From assembly GCA_964019415.1 (NCBI GenBank), contig OZ025876.1, positions 1,184,302 through 1,248,301 on the forward strand: a stretch of DNA of 64,000 nt, given 5' to 3'. This document shows, piece by piece, positions 1 to 40,559 of this stretch (the stretch's first letter is position 1; each line of letters opens with the position of its first letter). The notes beneath the pieces are model-generated. The model was given only the letters and a program-made list of their open reading frames with translations. It searched no databases and had not been told where the DNA came from. This stretch comes from Ianthella basta. Lineage: Eukaryota > Porifera > Demospongiae > Verongiida > Ianthellidae. The translations under genes were made by a program, and so were the position numbers.

Positions 1-384
1 CAAATCTGATGCTAAATGATACCCTTCCTAGGCCTCTGTCTTCAGGTGGATATCTCTTACGTATGCATTGCATTTGAATGTGGAATAACTACTAATTATG
101 TACTCCATCAAGTTAAAATGGACATCTGTACAACTTTTGCTAATAAGTAATAACATTTGGAAAAATGTGTTTGTACATACTGTATACTACAAAATTTTGC
201 GAGCAATAAAAAATGTTGCAATTTTCGCGAATGGAGCACAGTCGCAATCATTTATGTACATAATAATAGATATGTTATAATATATACTATGACATCACAG
301 GAAGATGGCGGATTAATGAACATCGACGGAAGCACCTGTTTACTTGATTTAAGAAGCTGCTACTCTCGATATTGGCATTAGAAA

Positions 385-575
385 CCTGTAGTGAAGGAAA
401 AGGCAGAAATGGAAGGATAATTATCTGCGAACAGCAAAACGGGTAACATCAACCCCGCTATAACCTGACCCCCGGTGCCCCCCAGCAACCACAGCGAGTT
501 TGATGCCTATGGTGCAAGAAACACACGCACGTATTGTGAACACACAGACAGACTCTTTCGGCTTTATATATTAGA
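385..575 (-). mobile_element. Helitron-like non-autonomous element, truncated
   Basis: This stretch is clearly similar to 63515-63698, part of a better preserved element. It shares the block around 'aaccccgctataacctgacc' and the end 'tatatattaga' followed by T. Read on the minus strand, the element begins TCTAATATATA after an A, as Helitron 5' ends do. The hairpin/CTAG 3' end is missing, so the copy is truncated. Confidence 0.55.
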
Positions 576-1044
576 TGGACATGCACGCAATTGAATTGCC
601 AAGGAACAGCCTGAAGTTGTGGTGCATAAATAATTGTGTTTGTAGGTGCCTAATCATCTTTGTAAGTGAAACCTTAAACGACGTATGTTTATGCTACAGC
701 AGATAACCTGTACCAGGCCAGTCCGGCGCAGTCAGTATGGTATCTGAGAGAGGTGTGAACACAACCGAACCGTACTGAACTGCGCAATTTCTGACGTGCG
801 TAGTTCCAGTTTAATGAAAAATGGCGTACACTTGCACTCACAGTTGCGAGTGGTTGTAACAGGCGCTGATGTGAGGGCCCCCAGCGGAGTTAGTTGACCG
901 GTTCCCCAACCCTGTTGTTGCTCACATTGACATCTGTATCTGCACTAAACAGGCTACTAATGCTGTGGTTTGCATTTAATTTGTATGACAGTGTATCCGC
1001 TCTAAAAATTCATCACACTTTGTGCAGCAAAATTTTGTCATTAA

Positions 1045-1570
1045 AGCTGGAGTGGAGAGGATTGTTGAAGGTGATGAATAGTTAGAGGTTTTGGATGAAA
1101 CATTAAAGTGAAGGCGAGTCATCAGGGCTTGCTTTCATAAGGGGTGCTCCTCATTGAAACAACCGAGTTCCAAACAACCGTGTGAATGGCAATTCCAGAC
1201 ATCATGTCTCACGATCACTGAAGTCCATTGTCGAACCAAACAAATGAAAATGAGTGACTTTCACTGCTTAGTAAGGAATTATAGACAAATGAAATACAGG
1301 CAGAAGGAGCCTGGAATGAAGGTTGATGAATTAATCCTTGACTTGTTCCTCGGCTGGTGCAGCCATATTGCAGCTGCTTCCATTGAAAACGTAGCACTCT
1401 TCCTGTCCAAGATGAAAATTTGAGCCTAGTGGAGGAAATTGGAGAGACAGGAAAGGCATCATGATTAGAATACAATTGAACGGATCTTTTTTCCTTGATT
1501 AAACTATAAAATGACATTTTTAGAGTTGTTACACTGTCTTTCAGTGTACCTCGACTCCGACAAATGAACA
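1045..1570. repeat. Dispersed repeat, copy 1
   Basis: Two separated blocks here (about 1045-1095 and 1430-1570) match, in the same order and orientation, blocks at about 19068-19130 and 19670-19770. The first block contains 'ggagtggagaggattgttga' against 'ggaatggagaagatcgtcga' in the second copy. The family is unidentified. Divergence is high, so it is old. Confidence 0.45.
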
Positions 1571-1808
1571 GTACTTTTTTGAGGAACACTTACACAGCTG
1601 TATCATCACATTGTCAATTAGCATGCTACATTCTGTTATGAGGAAGTGATGCATAGTACGTGAGTTCCGAGTTAGCTACACATCTAATGTAGCATATGAA
1701 TTCACAGATATAGCTACATTGCCATGGTGAGGACTGGTCAAAACATGATCTATTAGTAGTAATATTAGTTATCTAATTCTCCAATTCCTGTGACTGGCTT
1801 TGTTGCAG

Positions 1809-4311
1809 ATTCAGGCTCTGGAGCTGTTGATCGGAAACCATCTGTGTCAGTGAGAAATGGTCCCCTGCCCCCTATTCCCACATCGCCTGATCCCGTGCCC
1901 AATACCGGGCATCACCCTTCAATGGGCAGGCGAGGAGGCCCAGGAAGTATGCCTGTAGAGCAACCAACCTCAGTTGTTGGGCCACGGTCTGGTGCTGTGG
2001 ATCGCCGGGAGTCGAGGAGGGAGATTAGGAGCGAGTCCACTCCAGATACACTGCAGGACTCTCAGAGGGACCCCAGGCGGGAGTCTTGGCAGGATGCTCG
2101 ACAGAACTCCCATCAAGAATCTCGGCAGACTTCTCAGGCAGACTCTCGGCGCAGTTCACAAACAGCTAGTATCTTAAGTAGCGGAGTAGGGTGCTTCATT
2201 CACGCAAACCTCCCACATGAAGATGTACAGAAAGTGTTTGCACCCTATCTCGCCAGAAACGGGAGCTACTTGATAAGGCCGAGTGCCACAGCTGGAAAAA
2301 TGACTCTCTGTGTGACGTAAGTCTCTGTTCTGCTTTATTGCTAATGCTGCCCTGTGTGCTACGTGTCATTGTCTGTGCTGTTCCGCCTACTAGACATAAC
2401 AGTTCCATAGTGAACTTCAGGATCAGTCAGAATGGGAAAACGGGTTTGTATCAGATCACTAGCAAGAAATCGTTTAAGAGTATTGAGGAGCTAATTGAGG
2501 CCTATCACAGCCACCCTATCAAGAGTAAAGAGAAGAAGGTGGAGATCTACCTTGTACAGGGTATCCCTTGTGCGGACGGCAGTGGAGCTAGTGATGTCAG
2601 CCTGCCATCTCCTACTAGTCCAGGTTGGTGTGAGGTAGGATGGATAGGTTGAAGAGTGAGGGATGGAGGGTGAAAGATTGAAGGTGGAGGGTGAGGGGTG
2701 ACAGGTGGAGGGTGAGGGTGACAGGTTAAAGGTGAGGGTGAGAGGTGGAAGGTATAATGGGAATCAAGGGGTGGTATAAGTTGAGTGGCAGACACTGTCC
2801 AGTCAGTGGAATTTTTCTCATTCCCCATCTTAACTCCTACCTTCCCTCCTTTCCCTCTCTTCCTCTCTCTCACTTTCTGTATCCTTCCATTTTGCCCTCC
2901 CTTCTCTCTCTCCTCTCCACCCCCTTTCTGTGCTACAGTCGATCAGAGTCTTCCTGCACCTTGGGTCAAGTATTATAGTGAAGAGCAAAAGATGTATTAC
3001 TACCACAACCCTGCAACGAATATCACACAGTGGGAATCACCCGCGCCGCGTCCTGAAAAGAGTCGAAGACCTCTGCCATCTCTGCCCGGAGAGCCAGAGC
3101 GACCAACGCAGCAAAGGCCAAGACTAAGAAGCGTTCCATCAGCTGAACGCCCCAGTTCCATGAAACATCGCCCCTTACCAATAATACCAGACGTACCTAG
3201 TGACACTGCACCACCTCCATTGCCAGGCCGAGCTTCCCACCCCTCTGCTGCCCAAAATCGACAGGATGCAGCACCGAAACAGAATGGACCACCAGTAGTT
3301 AGGCAAACTGACAGGCCCCCTCTCCCAACCAAGGAGGAGAAAGTTGCACCGCAGAGGGAAGGCACAGCCCCCCAGCCCGTTCCTGTAAGGAAAGGAGCTC
3401 CTCCGGCTCTCCCACCTAAGGAACTAGAAGAGAACTCTGCCCCTCCCCCACTACCGGCTGCATCCAAACAAAAGCGTGCACCTCCGCCATTGCCACAAAA
3501 GGACCCTCCTGTTCCCAGTATTCCTCATGAAAATGGTGGACCACCTTTTAGACCTGATAAAGCAAGGGGAGATCCTTCAAATGGACCAAGAGGCAGGGTT
3601 CCTCAAGTACCAGTTGGCGAGCCCCCCAGTGTACCAGTTGGTGTGCCCCCCAGAACACCAGTTGGTGTGCCCCCCAGAACACCATCTGGTGGACCCCCAA
3701 TTCCACCGGGTGGTGGACCCCCAATTCCACCAAGTGGTGGACCCCCAATTCCACCAATTGGTGGGCCCCCAATTCCACCAAGTGGTGGGCCCCCAATTCC
3801 ACCAAGTGGTGGGCCCCCAATTCCGCCAAGTGGTGGGCCCCCAATTCCGCCAAGTGGTGGGCCCCCAATGCCACCAGGTGGTGGACCCCCAATGCCACCA
3901 GGTGGTGGACCCCCAATGCCACCAGGTGGTGGACCCCCAATGCCACCAGGTGGTGGGCCCCCCCGTATGCCAGGTGGTGGTGGCCCGCCCCCACCTCCTC
4001 CTCCACCACCCCCCATTGCGCCACCAGCTCCTCACAATTCCTTGTCTCTGCCTAACGTAGACCTACTAAGTCGCAGTGCGCCATCTTCACCTTCGCCGAT
4101 TGCTCGGAGCAATACAGTAACAGCAGATGATCTCATTAGAGGAATGTCCACATTGAAGAGGATGGAGAAGCCGGCTCAGGGACAGAAGAAGCAGCTGGAG
4201 GGAATGGGAGGCATCTTGAGTAAAAAGCTGGACGAAATGCGATCCTTTGTCCAACAGGACAGTGACAGTGAAATTGATGAAGTGGACAGCGATGATGAAT
4301 GGGATGAATGA
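1809..4311 (+). CDS. SH2-WW-polyproline protein with WASP/WAVE-like VCA tail (5' partial)
   Basis: Three exons are visible: 1809-2316, 2394-2623 and 2939-4311. All have GT-AG borders and matching phases, giving at least 702 residues; the start lies upstream. In order: a Ser/Arg/Gln-rich linker (residues 1-125); an SH2 domain (about 127-235) with GSYLIRPS carrying the phosphotyrosine-binding Arg and the usual FKSIEELIEAY helix; a WW domain (PAPWVKYY, YYYHNP, ITQWESP); a proline-rich region with GGPPIPPS repeats ending in ten prolines; then a C-terminus that reads like WH2-central-acidic. In that tail, IRGMSTLKRME aligns with the WAVE WH2 core, GGILSKKLDEM resembles the connector helix, and SDSEIDEVDSDDEWDE ends with the acidic Trp motif that binds Arp2/3. 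I infer an actin nucleation-promoting factor recruited by phosphotyrosine. Domains are seen; activity is inferred. The WH2 is divergent and the missing N-terminus could add a domain. Confidence 0.8.
2640..2937 (+). repeat. Purine-rich then pyrimidine-rich tracts in an intron
   Basis: The last intron of the SH2-WW gene carries a G-rich array (about 2650-2755, variants of ggtggagggtgagggt) followed by a long C/T tract (about 2820-2937) that ends in the splice acceptor. The two could pair in the pre-mRNA, and the G-rich block has spaced GGG runs. Confidence 0.6.
3600..3990 (+). repeat. 24-nt coding minisatellite (GGPPIPPS repeats)
   Basis: More than ten 24-nt units encode GGPP[IM]PP[SG]. The last four units (PMPPG type) are almost identical to each other, and so are the PIPPS units, which indicates local homogenisation by unequal exchange. 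The product is a proline-rich ligand region of the kind bound by profilin, SH3 and WW domains. Confidence 0.9.
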
Positions 4312-4851
4312 TTTATGTGCGTCTTCATCAGTTACATGAAACTCCATTTTTGCATTTTGTGGCAAGCCGTGGTGTTTATCATATCATTTTCACAGATTTA
4401 ATGTGTCCCTGGCCAACATCTTTGGGCAATAACGTACATTTGACATTTTGCAGCATTTATGTGTGTGTATAGCCAATATATATAATATCAATTGCATGTC
4501 AGAATGCATTACATACTTAACTGAAGTTGCTTGCAGAATATCAGGAATGTTAATTTCATACAATAGTACAGTACTAATTTTAGAAATATCTTCACCGACA
4601 GATTCGATCTGTGCACGTCATGTGTTTGACTTTTGTATACTCCTTCATGTAGGTAGTCATACAGTATATGCATGCATGCCTAATATACTGTACTGTGCAT
4701 GCAGTATAGTACTTTATACATGTGTACTACATGATGTATCATGTATAAAACATGTATATGGCCACAGGATCATGCATGGATTCAACTATAATATACTTCT
4801 TGAAAATAGCAGCATTCTCATATAACAGTCATGTGACAATCACATGATGAG
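4312..4851. other. Intergenic between convergent genes
   Basis: This is AT-rich sequence between the stop of the SH2-WW gene and the stop of LAMTOR5 on the other strand. It should hold both 3' UTRs. I see no canonical AATAAA in either direction and no convincing ORF. Confidence 0.5.
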
Positions 4852-5549
4852 TCATGTGCTCTTCTGTAGTGCCAGGATAGCCGATCCCTGTGGTTTAATC
4901 AGCAAACTCCTGTGAACAGAATAACAGAGAAATGGAATGAGTAATGATAATGCTATGTTCAGTTCACTGACACATACACTCACAACGCAAGCAAAATGTA
5001 TAACCACATGCAGTCTGTATGTGGAACTGATGCCAATTCATTTAAAGCACAATAAAATCCGCGTGATGCCACAGTCAAACTATTTCTAATGAGAGTCAAG
5101 CACTGCCACGTACCCGGTGTCAAATTCAATTACAATTGTAGGGTTCTCCCCATCGGTCAATCGATCACTCAACTTCACCGACTTCTTTGCCATGTCCCCC
5201 ACGACTCCCGCACCTTCCTCTCGCAGGGTTCCTTTGGCTGAGAGTGAGTGATAGACACAGTCAATTGAACATCAACACACAGACACACACACATACCCAC
5301 AGTAGAATCGCATGTACGCACAGTACACTTGTTCACTCACGTTTAAGCATTCTAGTCAAAGTTGCAACTCACCTGAGACTGACAAGCCGTTTTCGTCTAC
5401 AAGAAGCGCGCCCACAATCCCTGGCTGGGACATTCTGAAAGGAGAAAACACACACAGTAATTTTTTGCTATTTGACCTACATTATCCCAAGCAGACACCG
5501 CGTTTTGGCCTAACATTTCTTCCATCTGTCGTTCAACCTTCGCCTCCAT
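4852..5549 (-). CDS. LAMTOR5: Ragulator subunit LAMTOR5 (HBXIP)
   Basis: Four minus-strand exons: 5515-5549, 5373-5434, 5114-5237 and 4852-4909. Together they make 279 nt, encoding 92 residues, close to the usual 91. The start MEAKVERQMEEIM aligns without gaps to the animal family start, followed by PGIVGALLVDENGL, KGTLREEGAGVV and LLIKPQGSAILALQKS, the last in the place of the conserved final strand. It is a roadblock-fold protein. The Ragulator complex holds Rag GTPases on the lysosome for mTORC1 activation. It is too fragmented to appear as a long ORF; all phases agree (2, 1, 2). The first donor is GTTAGG, weaker than the others. The gene is head-to-head with the CARD-Death gene. Confidence 0.9.
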
Positions 5550-5596
5550 TTTGCGTGAGCACGTGAGCTGACCGGGTATTCCCCGGTCATTTCAAA
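5550..5596. promoter_or_regulatory. 47-bp bidirectional promoter with E-box and palindrome
   Basis: Only 47 bp separate the start codons of LAMTOR5 (-) and the CARD-Death gene (+). It contains CACGTG at 5560-5565 and a perfect inverted repeat TGACCGGG-tattc-CCCGGTCA at 5569-5589. In vertebrates CACGTG is the core of CLEAR elements bound by TFEB/MITF at lysosomal genes, which would suit LAMTOR5; that link is inference. No TATA box is seen. Confidence 0.6.
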
Positions 5597-7210
5597 ATGG
5601 ATGATCTTGAGAGGCAAGTAATTCAAGACCACTATGCCCAGCTTAAGCGGGAACTGGCCCCTGGACTAGCTGACGAACTTTACTCTAAGAAGGTTATTAG
5701 CAGAGAGAGGTTGGACGAAATTGATGCCATTGATATTCAGTCGAAGAGAAATGGGATGGTTTTAAAGGCACTCGAAGACAGTCCGAACAAAGACGCGTTC
5801 TCCCTCTTTCTGACATGCATGAAGGAGACAGACGATGTGATGATGCCCATTGTTACTAAGTTGAGGGGTGAGAAACATGCTTAGTTGTGTGTGTATAGAT
5901 GGATACCCTATCATCTGTGCGCCACTGTAGTCAGAGTATTGTTCATATCTACATAAAGGGACGGATAACGGGTGTGTTGTGTGGCAAGGGAGTACACAGT
6001 CTTGTGCACACACCTGTCCACGTAGAGCCAGAAAGAGTGTTATAAAACACCTTCCACGTGTCATGGCCTGACCAGTGAGGGGCCATTCATATTGGGGGGT
6101 GCTATAGATACCCATACAAGCTACAGAATAAGCTAAATAAGTAATGCACAGAGTAGCAAGGTTCACAGAGACGGGACATGCGGGTTACCACTTGTCTCAC
6201 CAATGACCATTTCATTGGGCAGCAGGGATATCTGTGGAATTGGGATAGGATCAAAGCTACAGCCCAAGTTTATATTAGTGTATTAGCATACTCTGTGATA
6301 CCTACTGTTTCTATAACTAGTGTTCTGCCGCAATTTGAGCGACGCCAGATGGTGTGGTGCATTACCAGACCAACCTGTTGAGATTCAGTGTGGAAAAAAG
6401 TATCCCTAACATTAGAGATATCATTATTGTGCAGTTAACGATTATACTATTCTGACTATATGCACCTTGTGTATCTGGCCATGTTCTAATGCATGTCTTC
6501 TCTTTGACAGAGGCCTTGCAGGCAGCCAAAACGCCAAAGCCTGTTGCATGCAGTGATGATGTCGCTGCGATGGAGGGGGGCGTGTTTCCTTCAGACCCGT
6601 CCAAACTGAGATCCAGTGAGTTACTGTTAATTAGTGGCTTAGGTGTATGTGTGTGGGTACTGTGTATGAGCATGGTAAGGGGAGTGTGTGCAATGGCAGT
6701 CATGGACATGGCTGTGGGTATGGTATATATGTGTGTATGTGTTGTGTGCGCATTTGCCAGTAATGTAGGTACTGTACTGGGCGTAGCTCTTGCTAGTTGC
6801 TGATACTGAGTGCATCTAAGTGACTACTGAGTGGGTATGAAGTGCCTCTGTAACCCATGATATGGGACATTACAAATGTTGCCACTTCAGCAACAAGTAT
6901 TCTACACACTTCCCTATACTCCTCAGGTGACAAGCCATCCCTCATACGCTGCCAGGAATTGGGCGTTGTCTCAAAGCTTGCTTCAGAGTGGTACACATTT
7001 GCTGTGTACCTTGGCCTGGAAGAAGAAGCAGATCAGATTGACCACAACTACCGCTTTGTACAGGAGAAGTGCAAACAGGTGATAGCATTGTGGCTGAAGG
7101 GCAGTGGGAAGAAGCACTCAAAAGACCCAATCACTTGGGAAACCCTGCGCAGTGTAATTGAAAAGATTTATCCAGCCTTTGCAGAAGAGTTGGCTGAAGA
7201 GATTAACTAA
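5597..7210 (+). CDS. CARD-Death domain adaptor, CRADD/RAIDD-like
   Basis: Three exons (5597-5867, 6511-6615, 6927-7210) sum to 660 nt, 219 residues, with matching phases. Exon 1 encodes a CARD (residues 1-90), starting MDDLERQVIQDHY with the typical LYSKKVISRERLDEID helix and a C-terminal hydrophobic helix DAFSLFLTCM. Exon 2 is a short linker. Exon 3 encodes a Death domain with LASEWYTFAVYLGL and the final ITWETLRSVIEKI helix. The CARD-then-Death order and the size fit CRADD/RAIDD, which links caspase-2 to PIDD (199 residues in human). I infer a death-fold adaptor for caspase or innate signalling. Orthology to CRADD is not shown, since early animals have many shuffled death-fold proteins. The start codon is the first ATG after the shared promoter. 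Confidence 0.8.
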
Positions 7211-7309
7211 TTGTTTCCCCTTTGTGTTATTTGTAGTGTGCGTCACGTGAAAGACGTCAACAATTGCTATGACACTCACGTGAGTGACGTCATTACCGCC
7301 CTAGGAAGC
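7211..7309 (+). promoter_or_regulatory. Compact promoter with two CACGTG/GACGTC pairs
   Basis: These 99 bp separate the CARD-Death stop from the RBM start. They carry CACGTG at 7244-7249 with GACGTC at 7253-7258, and again CACGTG at 7277-7282 with the full CRE palindrome TGACGTCA at 7285-7292. The two composite sites are 33 bp apart. This suggests bZIP/bHLH control, inferred from motif only. Confidence 0.55.
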
Positions 7310-36983
<29,674 letters not shown>

Positions 36984-37389
36984 AACACGTGCATGCACAA
37001 TAACATTTGCCTTTTGTTTGGATTGTTCTGCAAATTGTATTATCATTTCATTGGATACTTTGAAGTGACATAAATGGCACCCAAACTGGGGACTGTAAAT
37101 TTAATAATAAATTAACACACAAACTGCAGGATGGAGATGGTAAGAGTTGTGTGAGCAATTCATGAACTGATGAGTGGATGTAGCTAAGTATCTCTAAAGT
37201 GCCTGTATATCATACATGGCCTGTTGATTGCAGTTCTCCATTGAAGAATTAAGGCAATTAATTTGTGTTGCCCTGAAGAGGCATAGAAGTTGCAACACTA
37301 TATAGTCAGACATACATTGAGATAATATAATTGTACTTAAATGAACCATACAGATTGTGTGCATACTGAGTCCATCAAACTGATACACT
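36984..37389. other. RBM 3' flank
   Basis: No ORF of interest. AATAATAAATTAA near 37103 could serve as the poly(A) signal. The block 37200-37250 ('acatggcctgttgattgcag') is similar to 48950-49005. Confidence 0.45.
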
Positions 37390-38100
37390 GTGTGTGGTGG
37401 CAGTGGGTGTACTCTTAAGCGGTTCCAATTTACAACATGTGCTCTCCCAGTGGCGTCCCTTGGTCTCCGTTTGGATGAGGCAGTCTGCATCGTGGTGGGA
37501 CTTCACCTGGGCCTGCCTCTCTGCCGACCACACCAGTGTGTGCTTTGTGGATCCCTGGTGGATGGGCTGGGCACACATGGATTGAGCTGCCAATTCAGCA
37601 AGGGCCGGCACCCTCGTCATGCAGCGTCAATGATGTGATTAAGAGGTCCCTGGATGCGGCACAAATTTCATCTCACCTGGAGCCCACCGGCCTTTACTGG
37701 TCAGATGGGAAGTGCCCAGATGGTGCCTTAGTTGGGGGAAAGCACTAGTCTGGGATGCAACCTGCCCAGATACCCTGGCCCACTCCTACCAACAGATCTC
37801 CACTAGGGAAGCTGGGGCAGTGGCAGCAGAAGCTGAAAGGCACAAGAAGCTCAAGTATGCCAACCTCAATTCCAGCTACTTCTTTGCACCTGTGACAGTA
37901 GAGACTCTAGGTGTGATTGGTCTAGACTCACACACTTTTCTCAAGGATCTGGCAGGTAGAGTCTGAGGAGCCACAATGGAGTCCTTGGCTCACCGGTACA
38001 TGCTGCAGCATCTGTCGGTCACAGTCTAGCGGGGGAATGCCTTGGCCATCTGGGGCACGGCGGAGCAAGAGCCCAGCGACGAGTTCCCCTGCCTTTGACT
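37390..38100 (+). mobile_element. Retroelement-like protein remnant
   Basis: Translated pieces in different frames read LGLRLDEAVCIVVGLHLGLP, LVDGLGTHGLSC, RSLDAAQISSHLEPTGLYWS, VWDATCPDTLAHSY and AGAVAAEAERHKKLKYA, and end near QHLSVTV-RGNALAIWGT. I recognise this protein series from repeated retrotransposon-like ORFs in invertebrate genomes. Stops and frameshifts show it is dead. The domain lies downstream of a reverse transcriptase in related elements, as I recall; no RT is visible here. Confidence 0.65.
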
Positions 38101-38870
38101 TGCTTGATAGGGTCAGTGGATTCCTAGATGTAGTTGCCAGTATTATTTAATGCATTATCTGAATTATTTTAATTCCTGTGACTTATAATTGATTGATTAT
38201 TATATATTATATTCACTTTTATTATTCATTTCTACACTTGATGAGATTACAGGGAAAGAGACAAAGAAATGAAATCAACCTGTCCAATAAATAATGATAC
38301 ATTAATGGAATAAATAATCGATCCAATGAGCATAAATAGAATGATGGCAGAAAATTTAAATTAATGAATGATTAATCAGAAACTTTTAATAAATAAATTA
38401 ACAATATAATTGAACATAAATTAGAACATGCAGAAAATACAGCAAACTAATCTAATCCTAAGAATCATGCAACTAGCTCGTATTGAGCAGCAGAGTCCCT
38501 CTCTGCAGTCCCGAGGATGGCTGCTGCATTGCCACGTTGGACTGCCACTGCAACCCGCTGCAAGAGATATTGATGTGACAGTGGCTCTGAAGTGGCAGCT
38601 GCAATCTGCCGTCGCCGAATTATTCATTCAATTATCAATTTACATAATTACTGTTATTTCATTACTCCATTAACTTTTATTCCATTATTTTATCAATATG
38701 CTTTATGTTTGACTTATAGGCTTAAATTTTGCTTATTTATTAGGATATGGTTAGGAAGTCCCTCATTTACCTCATCTTGTTGTTCTCCAATTTTCAACAT
38801 TCTGACTTATTTACAACATTACTTCACCGCAGAAGCCTGGCAATAATTAGAGCACCATTGAGGAATTAAT
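38101..38870. other. AT-rich stretch
   Basis: Strongly AT-rich (attaattaataaat words), with no gene recognised. It marks the left border of the main FReD array. Confidence 0.6.
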
Positions 38871-38877
38871 TATAAGA

Positions 38878-38940
38878 AGGATGCCAACATCAAGAAGAAC
38901 AAGCTCTCTTCGTTTCTAAGGAACCTCAGGCTGGTGAACC
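38878..38940 (+). pseudogene. Relic of a plus-strand exon (KKDANIKKN)
   Basis: 'agaaggatgccaacatcaag' and its flanks match the second exon of the candidate gene at 41286-41698. No upstream exon is present. Confidence 0.5.
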
Positions 38941-39310
38941 TGACACTGTTAGCACTTTCTGTTTGTGTATAAGGATGCAATGCTGTGTGTGTGTCTGGTC
39001 TGTCTGTGTGTCCAGAGGACTCACACTGAGTATCAGAGAGATTCTATTCTGACTTTGGGGGACTGAATCCCTCTAACCTAACCTGTAGCTATGTAACTGT
39101 CCCTCCAACTATTGTACAATTTCTGGCCTGGTCATTAGATTATATATGTATGTACACTGTATGAACACATTTCACATGTACTTCATCAGTGTATTGTTGC
39201 TCACAATATACACTACAATTGTAGACTACATATCATTGGTTAACTCAATATCCTTGTGTGGTTCTAGTACTGTGTCTGTAGCTAAACTGTCTTCCGTGAT
39301 GGACACTTGA

Positions 39311-40519
39311 CTAGTCTCTGGTGCGGAGCTTCATTTCAATGCTTTTGTGGCTGGTGGTAAACCCAAACCAGCGGTTGTTTACATTGTATCGTCCATTGTA
39401 TTGTCCATTCAGGTTTGTACACTCACAGTGGTTGTACCACCATCCAGCAGAGCGTGACTGAGCACAGTTACCACTCCACCTGTCATTGTCCCTGTCATAT
39501 GTTGTAAATGCCATCCCATCATGGTTACCATTCGTACTACTACAAGTCACCCCACGCAGTGCATCTCCTGCATTGCCATTGTATGCTCCAATGTCCAGTC
39601 TGTAGTTGGTGAGGTTGTTGTTGACAGAGAAGAAGTTGTACTGTGCATACTTCTTGTTGCCATCAAAGTCACCCAAGTCCACTCTCAGCTCTGCTCTGAA
39701 CACTGCTGCAGTTAGACAGTGGATCTTCTCCAGACCCAACCAGTATTCCCATTTGGGGTCACCAAACCCATTGACATACTCTGACCATCCCCTGTTGAAG
39801 TTGACTTCTCCATTCTTTCGTTTCTGGAAGACCACCCACTGTCCATTGTCCATATCACACCACACCCTGAATGGTTTGATGTGAGGGCACTGTGGGTCAA
39901 TGGTGTAGACACCAGATGTGGTGCACCCTCTCTGGTAAGCCTCTCTGCAGTCATGAGGGAGACCAGGGCCTTGTGGGGTGCCTGGGGAGAGGGGGTGGAC
40001 TGGACAATTATGCTAGATAAGGGTTTGTGAGAGAGAAGTATTGTCTGCACTGCTGCAGTACATTTGTGGAAAATATAATGGGCTTGGTGTTAAGTTTGAG
40101 CATTCACACAGGACATGCAGTTGCTACATGCAGTATGTAACTTTTTCTACCACAAATGCCTTTGTTTGACATGATGACATGGTGCACGTGTTTAGATGGT
40201 ACACATTAATTCAGGTACTGCACTTTGCACAGGAAGGTGGCACCCTCTTCCGCACCCAATCATCCACTAGCCACTTCTCACATGAATAATGGTTCACGCC
40301 AGGGCACTTTTCTCAGACTATTTCCTGTGGAGAACTCTGGCTGTACTACGTAGCTCCCCCCTCCCCACCACACGTACACACACATCCTAGTGCTTCTGTT
40401 CCCTTACCACCATTCTACTACACGCCAGTGTGTAGCTGTTGGTGTGTGTGTAACTCACATGAATACCCCAAGCTGATGAAGGCTGCAGTGAGAACTAGTG
40501 TGCTCACAAGTGGAGTCAT
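39311..40519 (-). CDS. Secreted fibrinogen-related protein, copy C
   Basis: Exons 40459-40519 (signal peptide as in copy A) and 39311-39981 sum to 732 nt, 243 residues, the longest copy. The linker is CTPQGPGLPHDC; REVYQRG has become REAYQRG. The binding subdomain reads YDRDNDRWSGNC, SAGWWYNHCEC, then YNGRYNVNNRWFGF, with four extra residues in the last loop compared with copy B. All indels are multiples of three. The upstream TATA region is changed to a TTATTTAAAC-type sequence. Confidence 0.88.
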
Positions 40520-40559
40520 TCTCTTGGACTGTGTTCACTGTCACTGTAGCAGTAGGTAA

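Larger units (their letters stand above)
1..1808. other. Left flank with no recognised gene
   Basis: I find no convincing coding exon here. Open frames are short and lack recognisable domains or good splice context. The stretch holds a Helitron-like remnant (385-575) and one member of a dispersed repeat pair (1045-1570). The 5' exons of the SH2-WW gene must lie here or further left, because its first visible exon at 1809 begins with two bases of a split codon. Confidence 0.5.

Noticed and set aside
3548-4035. Long Gly/Pro/His/Trp-rich antisense frames over the proline-rich region
   Set aside because: All six frames are open because the 24-nt repeat has no stop in any frame. The plus-strand frame is the one joined to SH2, WW and VCA.
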